Below, one piece after another: positions 28,566 to 39,800 of a stretch of DNA of 64,000 nucleotides (the stretch's first letter is position 1; the number at the start of each line of letters is the position of its first letter). The stretch comes from Paramacrobiotus metropolitanus (taxonomy: Eukaryota; Tardigrada; Eutardigrada; Parachela; Macrobiotidae): NCBI RefSeq assembly GCF_019649055.1, contig NW_026570307.1, positions 186,001 to 250,000 of the forward strand, given 5' to 3'. The position numbers and the translations under genes were made by a program. The notes under the pieces were generated by a model. The model worked only from the letters and a program-made list of their open reading frames with translations, was not told the DNA's origin and did not search any database.

Positions 28566-28899
28566 ACTGTCATGCACGATCTGAGCAGTTCGAACAGAAA
28601 AATTAAAAGATGTAAAATCGGTAGTTAAATTTGCAGTTTATCACTGTTTATGCTTGTCCCCTAGTCCCCTACGCACCAGGATAGCCGAAGGCCCGAAGTC
28701 AAGCCGAAGTCAGCTCCTTCCGACTCGCAGACAGCAAAACAGAAGGTGATTCAATTTTATTACTATCTCAAGATCTCAGTGTTTTAACCAGCGCTGTAAT
28801 AGTCTAAATATGATAGGAATATAAAGTTCTTGTCAAATGAAATTTAAATTTTATCTTTGACTAGAAAGTATGTACAATAATATACGAGAATTTTTACTT
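28566..28899. other. Promoter region of Sloth-like unit, up to transposon insertion
   Basis: About 330 bp between the SMIM4-like start and the Harbinger target site. No coding sequence is seen. The transposon sits close enough to affect the promoter. Confidence 0.4.
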
Positions 28900-29071
28900 A
28901 TTAGAGCTTGTTCTGGATAACACGGTACATATAATACGGTAACCGTGACGGTAGTTATCGTGATCGTTCCGATTTTAGCTTGTTCGGCATTCATGACGAT
29001 AACGATTTCCGTCTAGATCTTCAAATTTTTAAAAAAAATTTTTGCAGTCTTTATTTGAGAAATTTGTAAAA

Positions 29072-30983
29072 ATGAAGAAATCCACTCTATACCTTTTGTA
29101 CTACAAAAAATATATTTCGCTGAAATTATTCGTGATTCTGCGTCGGCGCTTGATAAGAAACGGAAGGCGAGTAGAGCAGCGTGATAACTGGACCGAAAGA
29201 GCTTTTCGTCTAGAGAACTGCAGCGAGAAAGAGTGTTGGGATTATTTTCGATTCAGAAAGGACGATATCCCCACTTTGCGTATATGCCTTAAAATTCCAG
29301 ATTCGGTTGTGACAGCAACAGGAGACCATGCGTCTGGTATAGAAGCTCTGTGCATACTACTCCGACGCCTGGCATATCCTAACAGATGGATTGATTTAAG
29401 AAAGCTGTTTGGTCGTTCTCACGGGTCCCTGTCAAGAATATTTTATGCCACTTTGAATATTGTTGATATCCAATGGAAAAATCATCTATCAACATGGGAT
29501 CACGACTGGCTATCAGAAGATTTTTTTTGCGTTGTACGCGACTGCAATTGCGGGGAAAGGAGGAATCATCCCTAATGTTTTCGGGTTTATTGATGGTACA
29601 GCACGTCCCATCTGCCGTCCTTCGGTGAATCAAGAAATCATGTACAGTGGACACAAGCGATTTCACTGTACAAAATGGCAATCTGTTGTGCTCCCCAACG
29701 GTTTAATCTGCAGTCTAAGTGGAGGTCAGCCCGGCACGATGCATGACAGCCGCATGTTTAGGGAAAGCGGGCTTTTAGAGCAGCTGGAGAAGAAGCAGAG
29801 AACTTATCAGCGAAAGTTTATACTCTACGGTAAGGTTGTTAACGGTGCGGTTTTTTACCGGTGCAATTTGAAAAAATTGCGGTGCGATTTCGAAACAAAA
29901 TTGGTACAGGCGGTGCGGTTTTTGAGAAAAACCACACCGGCGCACACCGGTGTGGTTGGGTAACCGCGTTAACGTACACCGGTTAACCACCGGTTAACCG
30001 AAGATTTCTAAAATTCGTAGTGTTTTAAAAAATTTAAAACATTTTTATGCGATGACGCTGCTGGATGGGCACATGCCCACGGGGAGCACGGGCTGTGGCG
30101 CTTGTAAGTCAGTACCGTATCAGTCGGTATGACAAAGTAGGTAAGTACTCAATGCTATTGCTCACTCACAGTCTCACAATCACAAGTTTCAACTTGTAGC
30201 TGCTGCAACAACCGGGCTGCCATAAGATTAAAGAAAATGTGTAACATTGCTGCGTAATAATATTGGCGGCTTGATTTTCCACGCTCTACGTTGATTTGGT
30301 TTCGTCACAAATATTCTTAGGGAAATTGTTTTCGATATTTCACGTCTTCATTACAGTTTTCCTACGATTGGATACATCCTGCTGGTGATGCCTTTAGAAG
30401 GCTGAAAGCTAGCAGTGCTAAGAAGTTCTGGCGATTGATAAGTGATAAAATTGCTAATTGTTGCTTTTTCTTCTACTAACGTGTGCTACACCGGTGCACA
30501 CCGGTGCGGTGCGGTGTGAAAAATTGCGGTGCGATTTTTATTTTTCACCGCACCGTCCGGTGCGATTTTCGCTTTACACCGGTAAGGTAAGTGCGATTTC
30601 TTGTAAAACCGCACCGACGGCACACCGGTGTACACCGCACCGCACCGTTAACAACCCTACTCTACGGAGATGAAGGTTACGGAAACAATGCGTTCTTGCG
30701 GAAGCCGTTCTCGAAGCTGGAAGTACGTACTAACCTCCTGAAGCGCATGCAGAACAATGCGATGAAAACAGTACGCGAAAGTGTTGAATGGGGATTCAAA
30801 GAAGTCGTTGCAAAATTTGCGTTTGTTGACTTTAAAAAGCAGATGGCGCTATTACAGAAGCCAATTAACAAGATGTTTATAGTGGCTGTTTTACTAACTA
30901 ACTGTATAAACTGCATGTATCCTAACGAAGCAAGTCAGTTTTTTGATACGGAACCACCTACGCTGCAGGAATATTTGCAATAA
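29072..30983 (+). pseudogene. Harbinger DDE transposase, disrupted
   Basis: HARBI1-like transposase. The N-terminal part (29072 to about 29520) has the FRFRKDDIPTL and HASGIEALCILLRRLAYPNR blocks. The catalytic part has GFIDGTARPI (first Asp), PGTMHDSRMF (second Asp), GDEGY, and RESVEWGFKEV (Glu). Two lesions are seen. One is a one-base shift in a poly-T run at about 29520-29527, moving the reading from one frame to the next. The other is an 829-bp hAT-type element inserted inside the LYG/GDEGY codons at 29831-30659. Apart from these the frame is open, so inactivation looks recent. The poly-T shift could also be a sequencing error. Confidence 0.88.
29831..30659. mobile_element. Non-autonomous hAT-type element (829 bp)
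   Basis: Inverted ends TAAGGTTGTTAACGGTGCGG (left) and TAGGGTTGTTAACGGTGCGG (reverse complement of the right end) are flanked by a perfect 8-bp duplication, CTCTACGG, at 29823-29830 and 30660-30667. An 8-bp TSD and TAGGG-like ends are hAT hallmarks. It contains no long coding frame. Both internal flanks are packed with ACCGGTG/CACCGCACC and GGTGCGGT motifs in both orientations, i.e. subterminal transposase-binding repeats. Its insertion splits the Harbinger transposase. Confidence 0.88.
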
Positions 30984-31022
30984 AATAAAACTGCTACATT
31001 AGTTTTTAATTTCTAATCGCCT

Positions 31023-32038
31023 TCACTTATTATGTAAAAATGCTTTATATCTGAGTTTTTCGATATCAAGCTTGTACTTTTCAAGTTCCAGTTCTTTTAG
31101 TCTAATCTCTTTTTGATCAGCCGCTTTTTTTTCTTCAAATTGCAATTTTTTCTCTTCCTGTTCGCGAAAAAATTCCATCCATTTCATGTCAGTTTCAGCC
31201 TCGTACTTTTTGCTGGCTTTTCGCGATGACCGCAATGCACTGGAAGACGACGATGAGGCCAAATCATCAGCGACAGAAACTCCTCGTCTGGTGCGCAGCT
31301 CTTCTTCCCAGTCACGTTCGTCCAAACCAGTTTCACGCAAAAAGGTCTCCTTATCCATTTTCTCTGTAAATAAGATATCAGAGCGTTATCACTGTAATCA
31401 TTAATTCTGTGCAATTTAATATCGTTAAGAAAAAATTACACAATTACACACAAGAAAACTGCCGTAAAAGAAAGTTGCATGGTGGAATATTTCGTACATA
31501 CCTGTTGCTTCAGTGTAGTCAGGGCCAGCCCGTCCCGTCTCGCCCGCAGCTCGCATCAGAGACGCTGTGCGATCTCGACGTGTTTCTTTTTCCTTCGCAG
31601 CCTTTTTCTTTTCTTCCTTCTCTTTTGCAGCGGATTTAATTAATGAGGCGATATCTTCTAACAGTTGTTCCATGCGGCCGTACTGCTCCTCAGTTCCACT
31701 TTTACTTTTATTGCGCAAGTCGTTTGCCTGATAACTGGTAACAAGGGTCGACAGTCTCTCTTTAACGGCTCGCACGTCCAAAGGCCGCTCAAATAGCTGT
31801 CAAAGCGGGTGGTTTTAGCAACTGTCTTTCCGTTAAAAATAGGAACGATGATCCTAAAACATGTTAGGCAAGTGCTGCAGAAACGTACCTTGGCATCATT
31901 CAGAGATTCAACAACTGACTTCCAGGCTCCCTCTCGATCGTCCGAGGCGTACGGGTTGTAGTGCTGAACTTGTTCAAGCAAAGGTAAATCATGACGTGCC
32001 TTAAAGCATCTTCTGGAGATCGCTGTACTGGTTTCCAT
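31023..32038 (-). CDS. Harbinger Myb/SANT-like accessory protein
   Basis: Three phase-consistent exons: 32038-31889, 31796-31502, 31363-31023, giving 261 residues with no lesion. The N-terminal region (about residues 10-85) has the Myb/SANT-like pattern DLPLLEQV...NPY.......AW..V...LN, then a second helix pair. The rest is strongly charged coiled coil (KEKEEKKKAAKEKE near the middle; EEKKLQFEEKKAADQKEIRL near the end). In PIF/Harbinger elements this second protein binds the transposase and imports it to the nucleus. It remains intact although the neighbouring transposase is broken. Confidence 0.8.
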
Positions 32039-32502
32039 TTTTCAAAAATCAGAATTTGATGAAAATATTATGTTAAACAAGATATCACTTCAAGTTTAGA
32101 AGACATATATTTATTTAAACTTGGTTGCTTTTTAATTTTTGTATCGAGTGGAAGTGCAGAGCCGTGACAGCCGCTTGTGGGGCGGCAGTTTGAGCATACA
32201 TGCTATTTCCGGTGTTTCAGTAACTTGCAAAATTAATTGTTTTAAAATGTTTTAGAAGTGTTTTCTGCAATTTGAAAAGTTGTAAAACATAAAGGAATGT
32301 TTGCTGTACTAATTTCTTGGAAGAGAACGGTAGTATATCAGTTCTGCTACAAGCTGCAAGCTATCGGAAATGCGTGACGATAGCATGGTGTTTTATCGTA
32401 ATCGTAACAACCGTAACGATGCGAAAAGAGCAGGAAAACGATAAATTTATGGTGAGTCATCATCGTCATGGTCACCGTGGTGTGTCTAGAACAAGCTCTA
32501 TT

Positions 32503-33870
32503 TACGATTTACATTATAGCAGTTGGTAGCGCGGTGAAGCTTGTTATGGGGTTCAAATACCCTTAACCTCCAGGGGCCACCAATATGCGGGGGACGTTTC
32601 CGACAGTCGCACAAAATAAACAACACCTGCATCCAGCAATCAGCATGTCAAACGAGTAGTCAAGTCCGGTTGGTTTTTTTGAATTAAAATATATTTTTGT
32701 TTTTATTTTTAAAGAGCTGTTGAAGAATACCCAGGTTTCTACTTTACTCGCGGTAAGTAGCGCTGTATCATTGTACGTACTTGGAAATTTTGTGTTGCAT
32801 TAACGCATCTTATGAGGTTGCGATTTTCTGAATCTTAAATAGTCGGAACTCGCGCTCACTCACTAAGTACATTTGCGCCTTCAGTGCAATATGAGGACGT
32901 TTCGAGGCTTCGTTTCATGGTTTTGAAATATTCTAAAGTTTTAACTGTCTACTGATAATAATCTTCCAAGGAATTTTGTACATGTGAAGAAAACTTCGAA
33001 AGCGAGCTATGTTTTCGGTGAACGTGGTGGTTCTGTGTGTTTTGTGGTCGGGCAAGTCTCAGATTAGAGCGGCATAGGCGAGTTCCTTGTGCGAATGTTC
33101 ATTTATGGTGCTGCTACTAACTCATCAGCAGTTGCGCTCAGTTGTGCTGGTACGGAGTGCGTGCATTGACCCGTTTCAATCGTGTTTCCAGATGCGGGTG
33201 CAGAGAAACAACATTGTTTTTGCATTTTGTTTCAGAACAGAAAAGTGAGAAAACTATGCTAACATTTAAAGCACTTTTTAAGCAGCTTTTTCTTTTGAAA
33301 ATCCTTTCAGCGATCTTATGATCGAGTATTAAATTGATTGCGAGTTCTCTCTGGTTGTATTAAGCGGAACATTAGTCGACTTAAGTTATTAGTTACAGCA
33401 CTGTTTTTAGGATCTCGCAGTCAGAAGTAAGCTTCCACATAAACAGCGTTCAGTCTGTAGCAGACTTATTAACGTTTTTCTTTTCGATCCGAAAATTGCG
33501 CATAGCGAAAATTTTGAATTGAGTTTATCATAAAATTTTGGGAGAGTTGGTCTTCTTATCTTCTAAATACGAAATCTACGTAATCCACTAAATCCAGTAA
33601 TCTGTTTAATCTCATCGGCAGATTACGAAATGCTTCATTCAATTTGCGTGGTAACTCATCAGGTTTGCACCAATTTAGAACTTTCCCCGCTTTAGTTTAA
33701 CCGGGAACTTACTCAGTTTTGCCCGTCCGTAATTCAAGGTTTGTGTTTAGGATTCTGAATGAAATGTAGCCCCCTGCGCGGTCGAAGTTGTTTTACATTC
33801 GGCTTACGATCCGATTCTTCGGCTCCCGACCGGAAAGGACTATTTTGCATCAGCAGAAACGTTGTCCACC
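32503..33870. other. HUWE1 upstream region
   Basis: About 1.37 kb without a supportable coding frame between the Harbinger element and the HUWE1 start. It probably contains the promoter and one or more untranslated exons. No core promoter motif stands out. Confidence 0.4.
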
Positions 33871-36800
33871 ATGAAGATCGATCGCAGTAAAATCAAAAAG
33901 GTCCCTGCTGACCCGGTATGATATTATTTGGGAAATCTGTGGCTGGTATGTTCTGTGGCTGTATTGGAAAATATGTTGCAGCCACCGGATACGAAAGCCG
34001 TCATTCAGTCGTTAATGACTGTGGCCAACGATGACACGGCATTTCTGAAAGCGCTTCAAGATTGCAAGTCCTGGACCGTCAGCAAGGTGCCACTTTCTTC
34101 GGTTTTTACTGGTAGAAATTATTAGTACATGTTCCATTTGGCTGCAGTGTGAAATCTATCATTGGGTGGATGTCCTGAACAAATTCGATGAGATTTTGGC
34201 GGACGCGACAACCACTGCCGATTGGATGTTGAGCTGTGATATTCCGGATTCCCAGGACTCGAAATTGGTAAATACATCCGTTTTGTTGTCCATTTTAGAA
34301 GGTGGTATCAAGTTTATAATTTCTCAGGAAGTCTATCTTTGTTGCAGAAAGGAGCATTGGTTAAAGAGGTTCTAAGATTCACTTCTATGCTCATCGAGCA
34401 CAGCTTCTCGAGACAGCTGTACAACTCCATGGATCGGCTGATCACTTTACTGGGCTCGAGTGATATGTACATCGTGGAAAACGTTCTTACCCTTTTGTAC
34501 ACTTTTAGGTGAGGTTTTAGATTAGCATCGAAGAAATTTTTTCTAATGTGGTCGTTTATATTTAGTAAACGCACCAGTTTTCTGACACGAATGCGCGATG
34601 ATCAAAACAAAGAGCTCTTCTTGCGTCTACAACTACTTGCCGAGGTAATTATTGCATTTTCTAAGCTGACTTTATTGTTGTTGTATTTTATATTTGTTTT
34701 TGTATAGACTTGGGGTGGCAAGGTAAATGGTTTCGGATTATCCAAGTGCTGCGAAGATGTCCCTTTGGATCAGTATCCATCCACCGCTACGACAGTGCAT
34801 TTTGAATTCTTTTCTGAGCCGGAATCCGAGGATGACAGCGCAAAGCGGTCTACCACAAATGTGATCCACATCGAAAATGTTGACAGAGTATGATAACGAG
34901 CTGGTAATAGGTGAATCGATTCAGTTTGATGAGGTTGTTTGATTTTAGTTGAAACCAAAAACGGTGCCAGAAATTATGACGGATCTCGTGCGGGAATATC
35001 GTATTCCGGAAGCTAAGCAGGTGTGCAGCAAGATATGGACGTCATGGGTTATTATTAGTTCAGCGAGGACCGTGCTGTAAATGTATGACTGCATTGTAGA
35101 TCCCGTTGTATTTCCACCTCCGTCTAGCATATTGCTTTGGAAATTACAAGCAGCGCTTGCATTGCGTCCAATCGCGATTGCTAGCGTTATCCATCTTGGC
35201 CTACACGTGCCGCATTCCGGAAAACGTGTCTTCATACATTTACGGAGGACTTGTGGAAGAGCTGGTTGATGTGCTCCAGCTGAAACATAAGCCAGAATTG
35301 ATGGTAAACCTTCTGTTGTGAATTTCTTTGTTATTCAAAAAATTGTTTAGTGGATTTGACACGCACAGACGCAGTGCACTGCACATCGTTCTTGTGAATA
35401 TGATGACTTTAATTTGACCCACTTAATTTTTGTCGGTATATCGCAAATGGATCTTTAAAATGTTGTTATTGATTTGCTTATGCAGGATTTGAAAACAATC
35501 GTAATGCGAACGCTGACCGCTATTGTCCACCACGACCGCGGCTCACGTTGTAACGATATCATTGATGCCATGTCAGCCTCCTCCTACCACGGATTTCTGC
35601 CGGTTCTTGTGCGTTCATGCATCCAGGCGCTAACGGAAGGGAAGCGCGATCAGTTCCCGATCAATTACGCTACAGCTGTATTTTCTTTCCTGTACCACTT
35701 GGCCAGCTATGAATCGGGAGGCGATTCATTGGTGGCGTGCGGTATGATGGAATCTATGTTGAAGGTGGTGAATTGGTATGATACAACCGAAGAGAACATC
35801 ACGGTAAGTTTTTGTGTTTTTGTTGGAAGATGAGTTACAGGAATGTGACCGACAAAGACCTCTTACTCTGTGTTTAGTTTGTGACACGGGCTGTGCGTGT
35901 CATTGATTTGATTACCAACATGGATATGCAGTCTTTCCACAATCATAACGGATTGTCCTTGTTCACGAAACGCTTGGAAGTAAGGAATTGTTTATAGATT
36001 TTCATGCTTGAATTATAAACATTTATCGACTGTTTGCTGTGAATAGCATGAAGTGGAGATTTGCGCAAAAGAGCAGCCAGATCTGATTCAGGCGCCATCA
36101 CTGCAGCGGTCCGAATCAGTGACATCGGATAGTGGAGCTGGTCCGTCGAAACAGGAGAAGACTGAACCTTCACCGTCGGCCTCCAAGTCTGGAACTGGAG
36201 AGCAATGCTTTCCGCAGCGCGTGGCTTTGCTGAAATCCGTTTTGAACTTCTTGAAGAAAATCATTCCAGACCCCACTTTCACGGATTCCGTTCGCCACCG
36301 TAAGTTTACTCTTTTATGAAGGTGTTGATGATTTTAACTTTTTTTACCATATCTTGTGGTTGTATTATAGTGATGGACGGAAGTTTGCCTAACTCGCTTA
36401 AACATATTATCAGCAATGCGGAATATTACGGATCTTCGTTGTTTCTGCTGGCCATTGATATTGTCACAGTGTACGTGTTCCATGAGCCGGCCATGCTCTC
36501 TGCCTTGCAAGATCGCGGTTTAACGGATGTCATTCTACAAGCGGTCCTTCTGAAAGATGTAAGAACATTTGTGTAGTTTTTTATTAATGTTGCGTCGCGG
36601 TATCTACGACTTCTACAGTATGTATTTGTTGTTCGTAAACGACGCTAGAAAGACACACAAATCATCGTTAAGAATTAACCATTTCATGGTTTCTTCTTTG
36701 GTATTCAATGTGGACATCGGAATTTTTTTCCTTATAGTTGCCTCCTACAAAAGAAGTGTTATCAGCAATTCCGAACATCTGCAGCGCGTTATGTTTGAAT

Positions 36801-39800
36801 TCGCGAGGACTGCAAGCTTTTGTGGCTTTGAAGCCGTTCGAAAAATTGTTCAAAGTCCTCTTAATGCCAGACTATCTACCGGCCATGCGGCGTCGGCGTA
36901 CTGGCGAGAGCTATGGAGATACTGCGACCGGTTTGGGCAGTGCTGTGGATGAGTTGATGCGGCATCAACCGTCTCTGCGGGCGCAGGCCATGCAAGATAT
37001 TGTTAAGGTAATATCTTTGCGAATTTTGTAACCATATCAAATTTTTTTTCCAATTGTAAAATTTACAATTACTGTGCTTGTTACTCCGTTAACTTAGCAG
37101 GATGTTTTGTTTCAGCTGTTGAACGATTTGTGCGCCATCGGGAGAGACCCGAATTTTATTGCGGTTGGCAACGGTACTTTAATCCAATCGATCAATCGCG
37201 TCCAACGGGCCGATCAAAGCATTCCGGGAGATTCAGACTCTGAAGACGAAGACTTCGAAGATTCGCAGCAGGGAACAGCTGGGACTTTTCACACAGTACC
37301 GTCTGGACTCCAAATGGATACCGTCGCTACCCAGGAATCTGACATGAAAGAGAAAACTCCCGTACCGCTACTGGACTACATAGTGCACGTGGTATGTATT
37401 GGCACTCTGTATCTCATTTCTTAAGCAGAATCTTATTTCTTGAATTTTGTAGACCAAATTTGTGGAAGCCGTTTTGACCAGCAACTCCACCGATGATCAT
37501 TGTCGGGAATTCATTCGGCAGGATGGATTGAAACCCTTGATGGAAATCTTCCGCTTGCCGAATTTGCCTTTGGATTTCCCATACTCCAACGCATGTCATG
37601 CAGCGTATACTCTGGTAAAATCGGTGGTAGCTTATTGTCGCGATCATTTGGTTTTGGAGGAGGCGTTTACCCACATGGAGCTCGTGCTGAAAGAAATCAA
37701 GGCCTGCACGAAACCGGTGCCTGAGCCCGGAGGATCGGCGATGCTGAATGAGTGGGCACGTACGGCTCCGAATATCGATGATGCGCTGAAAGATCCACAA
37801 CGCACACCGTTACTTCATCGGCTCTGTTACATGCACAGCTATGTCAGCATGATGGCGCACATCTGTAAACTGAATCAGGTGCAATAATTTAGTTTACCTG
37901 CGTTGATCGAGTACCAAGTTGGTCACCGATTGTTTGCGCTTAACCAAATTTTTATTAATAGTCGGATATCCGGATAATATGTACAAACTCCTGGGCAACA
38001 GAGAAGGGATTGAAGCTTCTCCAGGAGATCGCGGATTTGTACAGTTTCCTGATTTGGGAGAATACGATCTTGATTGCGTTATGCAGCGACGAGGGGCTGC
38101 TGCCTCAGGAGAGCGACATTAGTCGGACTGATTTGAAGCTGATTTTGGCCAACCGAAAAGGCGCAGTAGAAGAAGAAAAGCCAAGCGACGAAAATTCCAG
38201 CGGCGGCACACCAATGGATGTTGATGAACAACCGAGCACTTCCGTATCCGTTCCGCCTGCGCCAGTTGCTGTTTCACGAAAGACCTCCACCAATGGTACT
38301 CGACCGCAAATCCATATTGTTAAGCTGTTAAAGCCTTTGATTACCGTGGCGACGAAGTTGTGCCGTGTCACTGGCGAATTACTGAGTTTAATGGTAAAGT
38401 TTTGCGTCAATCCGGCACGACAGCGCCGACAGGCCATTGGATCGCGAAACGGTGAAGTCCCAAGCAGCAGTGCTCGACAAGTGGCTACAACGATTGCTGG
38501 CTTAATGACCCAAGTGCTCAATAAGAAAGGCCCGTTAAGTAACCCGCCAGCGCGCTTCCGGTTAAATTATCTGATCTGTGTTCTTACCTTCATACAACCG
38601 TTGATTTTCGATGAGAAACGGTTTGCCTTCCATTATATGCTTCAGAAGTTTATTGCGGTGGGGACAGTCGATGCGTTCTTTGGAATTTTTGAAAATGTGA
38701 TGAAAGGACCAAGTGTGGAGTCCGATATTAACCGCTCAGTGACGGAGAAAACTATGATCAATCAGTTTATTGTGGATTTTGTGGTTGCCTGGTTGTCCTT
38801 GTTAGAGAAATTGATTAATCCGAAAGCCGTTATGGAAACACCCAATGTTCTGCCTCCGTCGAGGATTGCGATATCCGGTTATGCTCCATTCGATCCAGCG
38901 CAGTATTACATCAAAATGCTGCACCATACACTGCAAGTGGTGGATCGGCTGTTGTCGGTGCAGACACTGAAGAGCTTTGGAGAAAGTACGGGAGATCTAT
39001 TGCTGACCATCTTGAGCCACATTATGAAAATTGAAGCTATCATCAAGGAGAAGGCGCCGGAAGTTAGCGCTGCGGCCGCCCCCGAAGCTGGTCCACCCGG
39101 TCCGAACGCCGCTGCTCCTGCACCTGAGGCTCCTCCTGCTCCACCTGGGCCAACTCAGCAGCAGCAAGCTTTAATGGACATGGGCTTTCAGAGAGAAGCT
39201 GCTGTCGAAGCTCTGGAGCATACCAACAATAATGTCGAACAAGCTGCGGATTACCTTTTGAATTACCAGAATGAGCGAGTGCTGCGCACTGCCGGTATGC
39301 GCTTGATGGACGTGGACTTCGACAACGCGGAGGACGAAATTATGCTGCAGGCTATTGCCATGTCAATTGGGGACCGGGATACCGGCGCGCCAAGTGCCGA
39401 TGGTGCGTCCTCATCGAGTGCATTGGCCCCGCAAGTTCCTCCCACGGCGCCGACACCGCAGCAAATTGAGGCTCTCATCGACAAAGCGCTGCCGCTATGT
39501 GTGGATTTGGTTGATTATGCTCCTGAATGTGTTTTCAAGGTTGCCGACCTTATCTCCGTGATCAGCAAGCGGAACGGCAATGAATGGCGACTCCGGCTAA
39601 TCCGGAAGCTGGGAGCGGATGCTGTAATGTTTGCAACAACAGTTGTGAACAACGCAGATGCAATGTACACGGGAACAGTGACCCCACCGGCGGATGTGTC
39701 ATTTGCGAAGCTGATGAGAAGTTCTGCTGAATCGCAGAAGCTAACGGCAAGGCTGCACTTGCTGTGTATATTGCTTCAGGTAAGTTTGCTTTGCAGTTTG

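Larger units (their letters stand above)
28903..32499. mobile_element. PIF/Harbinger DNA transposon with nested hAT insertion
   Basis: Ends are inverted: the left end AGAGCTTGTTCTGGA matches the reverse complement of the right end, AGAGCTTGTTCTAGA. The element is flanked by a 3-bp ATT duplication (28900-28902 and 32500-32502), the TSD size typical of this superfamily. Inside are the two hallmark genes in convergent orientation: a HARBI1-type DDE transposase (+) and a Myb/SANT-like protein (-). Both subterminal regions are rich in TAACGGT/TTATCG-type motifs that may be binding sites. Length is 3597 bp, including an 829-bp hAT-type insertion. Confidence 0.88.

Noticed and set aside
29850-30660. 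CRISPR-like appearance of the repeated CACCGG motifs
   Set aside because: Motifs are short, irregularly spaced, in both orientations and bounded by inverted ends with an 8-bp duplication: a hAT-type transposon, not an array.
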